Below, one piece after another: positions 9,788 to 18,135 of a DNA stretch of 64,000 nt (the first letter of the stretch is position 1; the number at the start of each line of letters is the position of its first letter). Both the position numbers and the translations under genes were made by a program. The notes beneath the pieces are model-generated. The model was not told the DNA's origin and did not search any database. It worked only from the letters and a program-made list of their open reading frames with translations. This stretch comes from Streptomyces ambofaciens ATCC 23877 (GTDB lineage Bacteria; Actinomycetota; Actinomycetes; Streptomycetales; Streptomycetaceae): assembly GCF_001267885.1 (NCBI RefSeq), contig NZ_CP012382.1:7551001-7615000 (forward strand), written 5' to 3'.

Positions 9788-11326
9788 ATGTCCCGCCCTC
9801 TTTCTCGCTCACTCCTGCTGGCCGGTTCCATCGTGGCCTGCTCTCTGACGGGCCTCTCCGCTCCGCCGGCCGTCGCCCTCAACGGCGCCGAGACCGCCGA
9901 CGCCTCGCTCTCGTTCGTCGCAAAGATCAACGTCGGTGACCAACGGGCGTGCACCGGGACCCTGGTGGACCCCCAGTGGGTGCTCACGGCCGCCAGCTGC
10001 TTCGCCTCGGACGCCAAGCCCGCCGCCGGGAAGCCCGCCGTGGCCACCACCGTCACGGTCGGTCGCACCGACCTGACGCAGACGGGTGGCAGCGTCCAGC
10101 CCGCACTCGCCCTCGTGCCACACGCCGACCGCGACCTCGTCCTGGTCCGGCTCAGCAAGAGGATCGCCGACCCGGCGATCACGCCCGTGCCGATAGCCTC
10201 CGCCCCCGCCGCGAGCGGTGAGGAACTGACGAAGGCCGGGTTCGGTCGGACCAGGACGGAGTGGGTGCCCAACAAGCTGCACACCGGCACCTTCACCGTG
10301 GCCTCCACCACGGACACGGCGGTGAACCTCGACGGCTCCGACACGGCGACGGTGTGTCAGGGCGACGCCGGAGGGCCCGCCCTGCGCTCCGTGAACGGCA
10401 GTCCCCAGCTCGTGAGCGTCAGCTCTCGCTCCTGGCAGGGCGGCTGCCTCGGAATCGACCCCGCGGAAACCCGCACCGGCGCCGTCGACACCCGAGTCGA
10501 CGATCTGGCCGGCTGGGTGAAGGAGGTCGTGTCCCGCGAGAAGGTGACCCCCGCCGACATCGACGGCGACGGCAAGGACGACCTCGTCCTGCAGCGCATC
10601 GACGGTTCCGTGGTCGTCCACCGCAATCTCGGCACCAGCTTCGGACCGGGAACCGTCATGTCCTCGGGCTGGGGTCGCTTCGTCACCGGGACCGATCTCG
10701 GTCGCCTGTACTTCGCCGACATCACGGGTGACGGCAAGGACGACATGGTCGTTCATACTGCGGACGGCAATGTCGCGGTCCGTAAGAACATGGGTACCTA
10801 CTTCGACGGTGGCACCCACTGGAGCGCCGGCTGGGGCCGCTTCGTCACCGGGACCGACCTCGGTCGCCTGTACTTCGCCGACATCACGGGCGACGGCAAG
10901 GACGACATGGTCGTTCATACTGCGGACGGCAACGTCGCGGTCCGTAAGAACATGGGTACCTACTTCGACGGTGGCACCCACTGGAGCGCCGGCTGGGGCC
11001 GCTTCGTCACCGGGACCGACCTCGGTCGCCTGTACTTCGCCGACATCACGGGCGACGGCAAGGACGACATGGTCGTTCATACTGCGGACGGCAACGTCGC
11101 GGTCCGTAAGAACATGGGTACCTACTTCGACGGTGGCACCCACTGGAGCGCCGGCTGGGGCCGCTTCCTGACCGGCGCCGACCTCGGTCGCCTCCGCTTC
11201 GGTGATGTCACCGGCGACGGCAAGGCCGACCTGTACGTCCACGTCTTCCGCAACGGCGAAGTCTCCGTGCGCACCAACAAGGGCACCTACTTCGACGGCG
11301 GCACAGTGATGGCCACCCTCCAGTAG
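9788..11326 (+). CDS. Secreted trypsin-fold pseudoprotease with C-terminal FG-GAP repeats
   Basis: 512 residues; AAGGA precedes the ATG. A signal peptide (to about residue 31, PPAVA|LNG) is followed by a chymotrypsin-like domain (about 32-250). The catalytic His motif TAAHC reads TAASC, and the Ser motif GDSGGP reads GDAGGP, so His and Ser are both missing although the Asp (HADRDLVLVRL) and paired Cys remain. The domain cannot be a normal serine protease and probably binds a ligand. Residues 255-512 are FG-GAP/VCBS-type blades with calcium-loop motifs (DIDGDGKDD, DITGDGKDD), including three nearly identical 54-residue copies. It probably makes a surface or extracellular lectin-like protein. 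Confidence 0.88.
   Translation: MSRPLSRSLLLAGSIVACSLTGLSAPPAVALNGAETADASLSFVAKINVGDQRACTGTLVDPQWVLTAASCFASDAKPAAGKPAVATTVTVGRTDLTQTGGSVQPALALVPHADRDLVLVRLSKRIADPAITPVPIASAPAASGEELTKAGFGRTRTEWVPNKLHTGTFTVASTTDTAVNLDGSDTATVCQGDAGGPALRSVNGSPQLVSVSSRSWQGGCLGIDPAETRTGAVDTRVDDLAGWVKEVVSREKVTPADIDGDGKDDLVLQRIDGSVVVHRNLGTSFGPGTVMSSGWGRFVTGTDLGRLYFADITGDGKDDMVVHTADGNVAVRKNMGTYFDGGTHWSAGWGRFVTGTDLGRLYFADITGDGKDDMVVHTADGNVAVRKNMGTYFDGGTHWSAGWGRFVTGTDLGRLYFADITGDGKDDMVVHTADGNVAVRKNMGTYFDGGTHWSAGWGRFLTGADLGRLRFGDVTGDGKADLYVHVFRNGEVSVRTNKGTYFDGGTVMATLQ
10667..11152 (+). repeat. Three tandem 162-bp repeats within the FG-GAP region
   Basis: Copies begin at about 10667, 10829 and 10991 and are almost identical in DNA, differing at only a few positions; a fourth, diverged copy follows from 11153. 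The unit is 54 codons (starting GWGRFVTGTDLGRLYFADI), in phase with the reading frame. Near-identity at the DNA level including synonymous sites means recent duplication or active gene conversion, not ordinary domain-repeat conservation. Confidence 0.93.
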
Positions 11327-11367
11327 GACCCGCGTCCCGGCCCTGTCCGACCGGGCACTCGACACGG

Positions 11368-11400
11368 CACCCTGCCGGCGGTTCTCCCGCCGGCAGGGTG
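11368..11400. terminator. Terminator hairpin after the FG-GAP gene
   Basis: Inverted repeat CACCCTGCCGGCG (11368-11380) and CGCCGGCAGGGTG (11388-11400), extendable by one pair with a 5-nt loop. It lies 41 nt after the stop and before the convergent transporter gene, so it may serve both. Confidence 0.8.
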
Positions 11401-11490
11401 CGCAGTGCTTTCACCGGGCTTCGCGGTCGCCGTCGTCGGTACCCTCCCGGGCGACTCATCGACGGGTCACCGGACGAGACCGCCGATACC

Positions 11491-12582
11491 TCAGGCGTCG
11501 GCCGCCGCGGGTTCCTCCGCGTGGTCGCCGAGCTGGTCGCGCACGTAGTTCCAGACGACCGCGATCAGCGCGGCGACCGGCACGGCGAGCAGGGTGCCCA
11601 CCACTCCGGCCAGGCTGCCGCCCAGCGTCACCGCCAGCAGGATCACCGCCGCGTGCAGGCCCAGCCCGCGGCTCTGGATCATGGGCTGGAACACGTTGCC
11701 CTCCAACTGCTGCACCACGACGATGATCGCCAGCACGATCAGGGCGTCCGTCAGGCCGTTCGACACCAGGGCGATGAGCACCGCGACGAATCCGGCGAAC
11801 AGGGCGCCCACGATGGGCACGAACGCGGACACGAAGGTCAGCACCGCCAGGGGCAGCACCAGCGGCACGCCCAGTATCCAGAGTCCCAGGCCGATGAAGA
11901 CCGCGTCGAGCAGACCCACCAGCGCCTGCGAACGCACGAAGGAGCCGAGGGTCTCCCAACCGCGCGCGGCCACGGCCGGTACGTCGGTGGAGAGCCGGCC
12001 GGGCAGCTGCCGGGTGAGCCACGGCAGGAACCGCGGCCCGTCCTTGAGGAAGAAGAACATCAGGAAGACGGCCAGGATCGCGGTGATCAGACCGTTGACC
12101 ACGGCGCTCACCCCCGTCGCCACGGTGCTGACCATGCTGCCGACGCTGTCCTGGACGCGGGCCATCGCCGTGTCGACCGCACTGGTGATCTGGGCGTCGC
12201 CGATGTTCAGCGGCGGTCCCGCGGCCCAGTCGCGCAGCCGCTCGATGCCTTCCACCACGCCGTCGGTCAGCTCGTCGGTCTGGGAGGACATCGGTACCGC
12301 GATCAGGGCCACGACACCGACGGCGGTCAGCAGGAACGCCACGGTCACCACCGAAGCGGCCAGCGCGGGAGGCCAGCCGTGCCGCCGGAGGAAGCGGGCC
12401 GAGGGCCAGGTCAGCGTGGTCAGGAGCAGTGCGATCGCCACCGGCCACACGACGGACCACATGCGGCCGAGGAGCCACAGGGCCACCGCGAGCAGGACGA
12501 ATATCAGCAGCAACTCGGTGGAGACACGCGCGGACGTGCGCAGCGCGGCACGGGTCCTCGCGGAACTCAATCTGGCAGACAT
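11491..12582 (-). CDS. AI-2E family transporter (PerM/YdiK-like membrane protein)
   Basis: 363 residues from ATG with AAGGTGA upstream. About eight hydrophobic segments: a pair near residues 20-75, one at about 75-100, and a cluster in the C-terminal half, with a long extracytoplasmic loop around residues 105-170. The conserved AI-2E_transport motifs are visible (FLMFFFLKDGPRFLPWL, VGLLDAVFIGLGLWILGVP, FVPIVGALFAG, QQLEGNVFQPMIQSR). The family includes TqsA and Na+/H+ antiporter-like members; the transported species here is unknown. It lies 76 nt downstream of the phosphatase gene on the same strand and may be cotranscribed with it. Confidence 0.88.
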   Translation of the reverse strand: MSARLSSARTRAALRTSARVSTELLLIFVLLAVALWLLGRMWSVVWPVAIALLLTTLTWPSARFLRRHGWPPALAASVVTVAFLLTAVGVVALIAVPMSSQTDELTDGVVEGIERLRDWAAGPPLNIGDAQITSAVDTAMARVQDSVGSMVSTVATGVSAVVNGLITAILAVFLMFFFLKDGPRFLPWLTRQLPGRLSTDVPAVAARGWETLGSFVRSQALVGLLDAVFIGLGLWILGVPLVLPLAVLTFVSAFVPIVGALFAGFVAVLIALVSNGLTDALIVLAIIVVVQQLEGNVFQPMIQSRGLGLHAAVILLAVTLGGSLAGVVGTLLAVPVAALIAVVWNYVRDQLGDHAEEPAAADA

Positions 12583-12658
12583 GGGGATCACCTTAGAGGG
12601 ACGGCCGCAGCCCTCCGCCGCGGGTGAACCGACGGGAGCGCCCCGGGCCCCGCGGCGG

Positions 12659-14377
12659 TCAGCCCGGGGCACCCAGCCGCAAGGCCAGCAGGGCTACGTC
12701 GTCGTCGTTCTCGGCGGGCCGCACCCTCCGGAGCAGCTCGTCGGTGAACGACTCCATCGGCCGGCGGGCCAGAACCGCCGCGTGGCGCCGCAGTTGTTCC
12801 AGCCCCTGGTCGATGGAGTGCCCCGGGGACTCGACGAGTCCGTCCGTGTACAGCACGAGCGTGGACCCGGCGGGCAGCAGTGCCGACGCGTCGGGGCGGG
12901 GCTGCTCGGTCCCGGTGCCGAGCAGCAGGCCGTGACCGCCTGTCAGATAGCGGGCCAGTCCCTCCGCGGTGATCAGCAAGGGCGGCGGATGTCCGGCGTT
13001 CGACCAGGTCAGTGCCCATTGACCGTCGTCGCGGGCCGTCATCCGCGCGAACGTCATGGTCGCCATGGGCACATCGGTGATGCGCAGGATCGCCTGGTCG
13101 ACGCGTTGCACGATCTCGCTGGGCGGCCCCTCGTGGGCCCAGGCGTAGGCACGGAGGATGTTGCGGATCTGGGCCATGCCGGCCGCGGCCTCGAGGTCGT
13201 GTCCGACGACGTCTCCGACGGCCAGCGCGGTGCCGCCGTCACTCAGCGGAAAGACGTCGTACCAGTCGCCGCCGACATGGGAGGCGTCGGGTGCGGGCAG
13301 GTATCTGGCCGTCATCTGCAACCCCGGCACGCGCGGCAGTTGGGGCAGCAGGTAGCGCTGCATGGTCTCGGCCACCTTGCGCTGTCTCTCGTAGAGGCGG
13401 GCGTTGTCGAGGGCCAGGCCCGCGCGTCGCGTGATGTCCTCGAGCAGCGTGAGATCGGCCGCCGTGAAGTCCCGCGAACCCGCGTCACGGCCCAGGGTCA
13501 GCGCGCCCAGCACCTGGCGCAGGCCCCGGATCGGGGCGATGGCGGCGGACTGTATCCCCGTGGACTCGAACAGGCGGCGCTGTTCCACGGCGATACCGGA
13601 ATCCGGGGACCGCTCGTACGTGCGAGGGTCGGTCACCGTCGAGGCGACCCCCCGCAGAGCCCGGGACAACGGCATCGTGGACGCCTCGGGCACCGGGGCC
13701 ATGGGGCCTTCGAGGTCCGTCCGGTGGACCAGGGTCCCCTCCTGCGCGTGCACCACGGCGGTGCGCCACACCTCGTCGCGTTCGGTGATCTGGTCGATCA
13801 CCGCCCAGTCGGCCAGCCGGGGCAGCACCAGGGCCACGAGTCGGCGCATGGCCTCGTCGACGGAGAGGGTGGAGGTCAGCTGGGTGGTCGTCTCGGCCAG
13901 CAGGGCCAGTCGGTCCAGCTCCGTCAGCTGCCCGGCGCCCTTGACGTGTTCGGCGGCGGAGACGTCGTGGAGGGTCGGCGTGTGGAAGACGACGAGCGTT
14001 CCGGTCTGGGCCTCGTCGATCCGGCAGGGGGTGATCAGCCACGCGACGGGCATCAGGGTGCCGTCCCCCCGCAGGAACCAGTCCAGCTCGCCCTGAGCCG
14101 TGTGTCCGGAGAGGAACGCCTGCCGCATGCCGCACTGAGCCCTGGGCACCGGCTCACCGTGAGCGCTGCGGTGCAGCAGGTCGTGCGCGTCGCAGCCGAC
14201 GAGTTCACCGGCGGGACGGCCCAGTGACCGTTCGGCGGGGGCGTTGACCGCGACGATGCGCCCCTGCTCGTCCACGACGTAGGCGCCACCGCCCAGGGCG
14301 CTCAGCATCCTGTCGAGTTCCCGCGGCCTCCCCGCGGCCTGTTCTCCGGCGCCACCGTTCTCGTCCGGACCGAACAC
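12659..14377 (-). CDS. PAS-GAF-PP2C (SpoIIE/RsbU-type) serine phosphatase
   Basis: 572 residues, GTG start. An N-terminal PAS domain (about 20-130; YVVDEQGRIVAVN), a GAF domain (about 150-320; DWAVIDQIT, LGALTLGR) and a C-terminal PP2C-type phosphatase (about 345-570) with the metal-binding GGDWYDVFPL, DVVGHDLEAA and NAGHPPPLL, VLYTDGLVE, NDDDVALLAL motifs intact. Such proteins dephosphorylate anti-anti-sigma factors and so release stress sigma factors; Streptomyces has dozens. No anti-sigma or anti-anti-sigma gene is adjacent, so the partner is unknown. The signal sensed by PAS/GAF is not deducible. Confidence 0.92.
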   Translation of the reverse strand: MFGPDENGGAGEQAAGRPRELDRMLSALGGGAYVVDEQGRIVAVNAPAERSLGRPAGELVGCDAHDLLHRSAHGEPVPRAQCGMRQAFLSGHTAQGELDWFLRGDGTLMPVAWLITPCRIDEAQTGTLVVFHTPTLHDVSAAEHVKGAGQLTELDRLALLAETTTQLTSTLSVDEAMRRLVALVLPRLADWAVIDQITERDEVWRTAVVHAQEGTLVHRTDLEGPMAPVPEASTMPLSRALRGVASTVTDPRTYERSPDSGIAVEQRRLFESTGIQSAAIAPIRGLRQVLGALTLGRDAGSRDFTAADLTLLEDITRRAGLALDNARLYERQRKVAETMQRYLLPQLPRVPGLQMTARYLPAPDASHVGGDWYDVFPLSDGGTALAVGDVVGHDLEAAAGMAQIRNILRAYAWAHEGPPSEIVQRVDQAILRITDVPMATMTFARMTARDDGQWALTWSNAGHPPPLLITAEGLARYLTGGHGLLLGTGTEQPRPDASALLPAGSTLVLYTDGLVESPGHSIDQGLEQLRRHAAVLARRPMESFTDELLRRVRPAENDDDVALLALRLGAPG

Positions 14378-14531
14378 TGGGCTCTCCTCACCGTCTGCCG
14401 GAAGGACGGTCCACCGAGGAACGAACCACAGGAGGTCCTCCGCGCCCGGCCTTCGTCGCGCGCTCCGAAGGGCGAGCGCCGACGCTCAGATCATCGCACC
14501 TCCGGGGGCGCGAGAGGAGTGGGAAGACGAC

Positions 14532-14556
14532 GCCCGGCGTCCGGTTGACGCCGGGC
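14532..14556. terminator. Terminator of the glycerol operon
   Basis: Perfect 10-bp stem GCCCGGCGTC (14532-14541) / GACGCCGGGC (14547-14556) with a 5-nt loop, just after the glpK stop codon on the minus strand. Confidence 0.78.
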
Positions 14557-14562
14557 CGGGCA

Positions 14563-16080
14563 TCACGGGACCTGGACCCAGTCGAGTGTGCGCTGCACCG
14601 CCCTCTTCCACCCGTCGTAGCCCTCCGCGCGCCGGTCCTCGGTCCACTGCGGCTCCCAGCGCCTGGACTCGTGCCAGTGGCTGCGCAGCTCCTCCGTGTC
14701 CCGCCAGAACCCCGTGGCCAGCCCCGCGGCGTACGCCGCGCCGAGCGCGGTGGTCTCCGCGACGACGGGTCGGCTGACCGGGACACCGAGGACATCGGCC
14801 TGGATCTGCATGCACAGGTCGTTGGAGGTCACGCCCCCGTCGACCCGGAGCACGTCGAGGTGGACCCCGGAGTCCTGCTCCATGGCCTCGACGACGTCGC
14901 GGCTCTGGTAGCAGATCGCCTCCAGCGTCGCCCGTGCCAGATGCGCGTTGTCGTTGTAGCGGGCGAGGCCGACGATCGCTCCCCGGGCGTCGGAGCGCCA
15001 GTAGGGGGCGAACAGGCCCGAGAAGGCGGGGACGAAGTACATGCCGCCGTTGTCGTCGACGGTCCGGGCGAGCTCCTCGCTCTCGGCCGCGGTCTTGATG
15101 ATCTTCATCTGGTCGCGCAGCCACTGCACGGCGGACCCGGTCACCGCGATCGAGCCCTCCAGCGCGTAGACCACCGGGCTGTCGCCGAACTGGTAGGCCA
15201 CGGTGGTGAGGAGGCCGTGCTGGGAGCGGACCAGTTCCGTGCCGGTGTTGAGCAGCAGGAAGTTGCCGGTGCCGTAGGTGTTCTTGGCCTCGCCGGGCGC
15301 GAAGCAGACCTGTCCGACGGTGGCGGCGTGCTGGTCGCCGAGGACGCCGCAGATGGGGACGGCGGCGCGCAGCGGCCGGGAGGTCCGGGCCACGCCGTAC
15401 GCCTCCCGGTGCGAGGACGGGTGGATGGCGGGCAGCATGGCCCGGGGGATGTCGAAGAAGCCGAGCAGTTCGTCGTCCCAGTCGAGCGTCTCCAGGTTCA
15501 TCAGCATGGTGCGGCTGGCGTTGGTCACGTCGGTGGCGTGGATGCCGCCTTCGGGACCGCCGGTCAGGTTCCACAGGACCCAGGAGTCCGTGTTGCCGAA
15601 GACGGCGTGGCCCCGCTCCGCCGCCTCGCGGACGCCGTCGACGTTCTCGAGGATCCACTGGATCTTGCCGGCCGAGAAGTAGGTCGCCGGCGGCAGTCCG
15701 GCCTTGCGGCGGATGACGTCTCCGCGCCCGGAGCGTTCGAGGTGCGCCGCGATGGCGTCGGTGCGGGTGTCCTGCCACACGATCGCGTTGTAGTAGGGAC
15801 GGCCGGTGCGGGGGTCCCAGACCACGGTGGTCTCCCGCTGGTTGGTGATGCCGATGGCCGCCAGGTCGGTGCCCGACAGCCCGCTGTGGCGCAGCGCGTT
15901 CTGCATCACCGAGTTGGTGCGCTCCCAGATCTCCACGGGGTCGTGCTCCACCCACCCGGAGCGGGGGAGGATCTGGGCATGCTCCAGCTGGTGCTTCGCC
16001 ACCTCGTTGCCGCCGTGGTCGAAGATCATGAATCGGGTGCTGGTGGTCCCCTGGTCCACCGCGCCGATGAAGTCCGCCAT
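14563..16080 (-). CDS. glpK: Glycerol kinase
   Basis: 505 residues, the usual length. FGGY-family motifs are all in place: [16 protein letters not shown] at the N-terminus (phosphate-binding), [18 protein letters not shown] (glycerol-binding region), [11 protein letters not shown] and the C-terminal [15 protein letters not shown]. It phosphorylates glycerol to sn-glycerol 3-phosphate in the cytoplasm using ATP. GAGAGG lies 9 nt before the ATG, and the gene follows glpF by 24 nt. Streptomyces often has a second glycerol operon with glpD; here no glycerol-3-phosphate dehydrogenase is adjacent. There is a perfect hairpin right after the stop. Confidence 0.97.
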   Translation of the reverse strand: MADFIGAVDQGTTSTRFMIFDHGGNEVAKHQLEHAQILPRSGWVEHDPVEIWERTNSVMQNALRHSGLSGTDLAAIGITNQRETTVVWDPRTGRPYYNAIVWQDTRTDAIAAHLERSGRGDVIRRKAGLPPATYFSAGKIQWILENVDGVREAAERGHAVFGNTDSWVLWNLTGGPEGGIHATDVTNASRTMLMNLETLDWDDELLGFFDIPRAMLPAIHPSSHREAYGVARTSRPLRAAVPICGVLGDQHAATVGQVCFAPGEAKNTYGTGNFLLLNTGTELVRSQHGLLTTVAYQFGDSPVVYALEGSIAVTGSAVQWLRDQMKIIKTAAESEELARTVDDNGGMYFVPAFSGLFAPYWRSDARGAIVGLARYNDNAHLARATLEAICYQSRDVVEAMEQDSGVHLDVLRVDGGVTSNDLCMQIQADVLGVPVSRPVVAETTALGAAYAAGLATGFWRDTEELRSHWHESRRWEPQWTEDRRAEGYDGWKRAVQRTLDWVQVP

Positions 16081-16104
16081 GGTGTGTCGCCTCTCCGGCC
16101 GGTG

Positions 16105-16950
16105 TCAGTCCTCGGGCGCCGGTACGCGCCCCGTCGGTTCCGGCTCCGCGGTCGGCAGGAACCGGCCGACGAAGACCTTGTACAGACCCGCCCCGAGTAC
16201 GCCGCCGATCAGCGGGCCGACGATCGGCACCCAGAAGTAGAGGTTCCCGTACTGGTCCCGCCAGGCTCCCCCGTATCCGGTCAGGAAGCTGGCCAGCCGG
16301 GGGCCGAAGTCGCGGGCCGGGTTGATGGCGTAGCCCGCGTTGGTGCCCCAGGCCATGCCGATGGCGACCACCACCAGGCCGATGACGAAGGGGGCCAGGT
16401 TCGCGCCCGGGGGTGTGTTGAGCAGGTCGGTGATGGCCAGGATCAGCAGCAGCAGGATGGCGGTGCCGATGACCTGGTCGCGGAAGGCTCCCCATTCGTG
16501 GACCGGGAGCGCGGTGTTCCCGTTGGAGGGGAGCGTCGAGAACACGGTCTGCGTCTTGATGGTGTGGCCGGGGTCGGCCTTCGCCAGTGCCTCCGTGTAG
16601 TTCCAGCGGACGAGCAGAGCGGCCACGAAGGCGCCGGCCGTCTGTGCCAGGGCGTACGGAGCCACCTTGCGCCAGGGGAAGCCCTTGAACGTGGCGAGGG
16701 CGACGGTCACCGCGGGATTGAGGTGGGCTCCACTGAGCCGTGCGGCCACGTAGACGCCGAGCGTCACACCGAGACCCCAGGCCCAGGCGATGCTGTCGTG
16801 GTCGCCGAGTCCGCCCTCCGGGTCCGTCAGGGCGCCGCCCGCGGCCACTTGGGCCACCACGCCGCAGCCGAACAGGATGAGGATCATCGTGCCGGCGAAT
16901 TCGGCCGACAGTTCACCGAGCAAGCCGGACCGCTTGAGTCGTTCAGCCAT
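16105..16950 (-). CDS. glpF: Glycerol uptake facilitator (MIP family aquaglyceroporin)
   Basis: 281 residues with six membrane helices and the two half-helix NPA loops: HLNPAVTVALA (about residue 70) and INPARDFGPRL (about residue 205). The Asp after NPAR is the classic mark of glycerol-conducting rather than water-only channels. It lets glycerol diffuse through the cytoplasmic membrane to GlpK, encoded 24 nt downstream. GGAAGGTGAG precedes the ATG. The C-terminal 20 residues are a Pro/Glu-rich cytoplasmic tail. Two palindromes in the leader (16982-17008 and 17024-17035) may be regulator sites. Confidence 0.95.
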   Translation of the reverse strand: MAERLKRSGLLGELSAEFAGTMILILFGCGVVAQVAAGGALTDPEGGLGDHDSIAWAWGLGVTLGVYVAARLSGAHLNPAVTVALATFKGFPWRKVAPYALAQTAGAFVAALLVRWNYTEALAKADPGHTIKTQTVFSTLPSNGNTALPVHEWGAFRDQVIGTAILLLLILAITDLLNTPPGANLAPFVIGLVVVAIGMAWGTNAGYAINPARDFGPRLASFLTGYGGAWRDQYGNLYFWVPIVGPLIGGVLGAGLYKVFVGRFLPTAEPEPTGRVPAPED

Positions 16951-16981
16951 GGAAGCTCACCTTCCGCCGGCTGAACCGGCC

Positions 16982-17035
16982 GTCGACTGTCCGAGCCTTC
17001 CAGTCGACAGATTAGGGCGATAAGCGACATGTCGC
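16982..17035. promoter_or_regulatory. glpF: Two palindromes upstream of glpF-glpK
   Basis: An 8-bp inverted repeat GTCGACTG (16982-16989) / CAGTCGAC (17001-17008) and, 15 nt further upstream of the gene, a perfect 12-bp palindrome GCGACATGTCGC (17024-17035). They sit 32-85 nt before the glpF start, where an operator would be. In Streptomyces glycerol operons are controlled by an IclR-type repressor, but I cannot match these to a known site. No regulator gene is adjacent. Confidence 0.4.
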
Positions 17036-17098
17036 ACCAATTGCGCGACCGTCCGCCTGTACGGTCCTCGCCCTCGGCCGGGGGCGTCCGGACATGCG

Positions 17099-17140
17099 AG
17101 CGGGGAGAACGGCGAAGCGTCGTTCGCCGTTCTCCCCGCT
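17099..17140. terminator. Terminator of nadE
   Basis: Perfect 18-bp stem (AGCGGGGAGAACGGCGAA at 17099-17116; TTCGCCGTTCTCCCCGCT at 17123-17140) with a 6-nt loop, starting 31 nt after the nadE stop on the minus strand. Confidence 0.87.
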
Positions 17141-17171
17141 GGTCACGCCCTCGGCCCGCCGGGCCGGGGCC

Positions 17172-18002
17172 TCACGGCCCGATGGGCAGCTTGCGCTTGT
17201 GGTCGGTCAGCCGGTAACGGCTGACGATCTTCTCGAAGGCCTGCTCGTCGACCGGCTTGCCCTCGAGGAAGTCGTCGATCTGGTCGTAGGTGACGCCGAG
17301 CGCGTCCTCGTCGGCCTTGCCGGGGTCCAGGGTCTCCAGGTCGGCCGTCGGGACCTTCCGCACCAGTTCGGCGGGCGCGCCCAGCGCGTCCCCGACGGCG
17401 CGCACGCGGCGCTTGGTGAGGCCGGTCAGCGGTACGACGTCGGCGGCGCCGTCGCCGAACTTGGTGAAGAAGCCGGAGACCGCCTCGGCGGCGTGGTCGG
17501 TGCCGACGACGAGGCCGTTGTGCGCGCCGGCCACGGCGTACTGGGCGATCATGCGCTGCCTGGCCTTGACGTTGCCGTGCACGAAGTCCTGGTGGTGGGC
17601 GTCGCGGAAGGCGACGTCGGCGGCGAGCAGGGCTTCGAGGGTGGCGTCGCTCGCGGGCTTGATGTCCACGGTCAGCACGTGGTCGGCCTTGATGAAGGAG
17701 AGCGCGAGCTGGGCGTCGTGCTCGTCGGCCTGGACGCCGTTGGGCAGGCGCATCGCGTAGAAGCGCGCCTCGTGTCCCTCGGCCCGGGCCCGTTCGACGG
17801 CCAGCTGGCACAGACGGCCCGCGACGGTCGAGTCGACCCCGCCGCTGATGCCGAGCACGAGGGCGCGCAGACCGGTGGAGGTCAGGCGCTCGGTCAGGAA
17901 GGCCACCCGGCGCTCGATCTCCCGTTCGGCGTCGAAGGTCTCGGCGACCTCCAGTTCCCGGGCGATCTCCAGTTGCAGGGCGACGGACGCCGGCTCGCTC
18001 AA
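17172..18002 (-). CDS. nadE: NH3-dependent NAD+ synthetase
   Basis: 276 residues. The PP-loop ATP-pyrophosphatase motif [10 protein letters not shown] is at residues 49-58, and [35 protein letters not shown] and the C-terminal [14 protein letters not shown] are conserved family segments. It amidates nicotinate adenine dinucleotide to NAD+ in the last step of NAD synthesis. There is no N-terminal nitrilase domain, so it uses ammonia. The start is TTG, chosen because AAGGAG lies 5 nt upstream and the frame has no better start. It is a single gene ended by an 18-bp hairpin. Confidence 0.96.
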   Translation of the reverse strand: MSEPASVALQLEIARELEVAETFDAEREIERRVAFLTERLTSTGLRALVLGISGGVDSTVAGRLCQLAVERARAEGHEARFYAMRLPNGVQADEHDAQLALSFIKADHVLTVDIKPASDATLEALLAADVAFRDAHHQDFVHGNVKARQRMIAQYAVAGAHNGLVVGTDHAAEAVSGFFTKFGDGAADVVPLTGLTKRRVRAVGDALGAPAELVRKVPTADLETLDPGKADEDALGVTYDQIDDFLEGKPVDEQAFEKIVSRYRLTDHKRKLPIGP

Positions 18003-18135
18003 TTCCGCTCCTTGTTCGACTCACGGGGGATTTCCCACTCACCCTACCCAGAGGCGCCGGGAGGATACGGGGCGGCCGGTGATGAGGAGCGGTGCGTGCG
18101 GGGTGGCGGTCGGGAGCCACCCCGCACGGCGGCGG

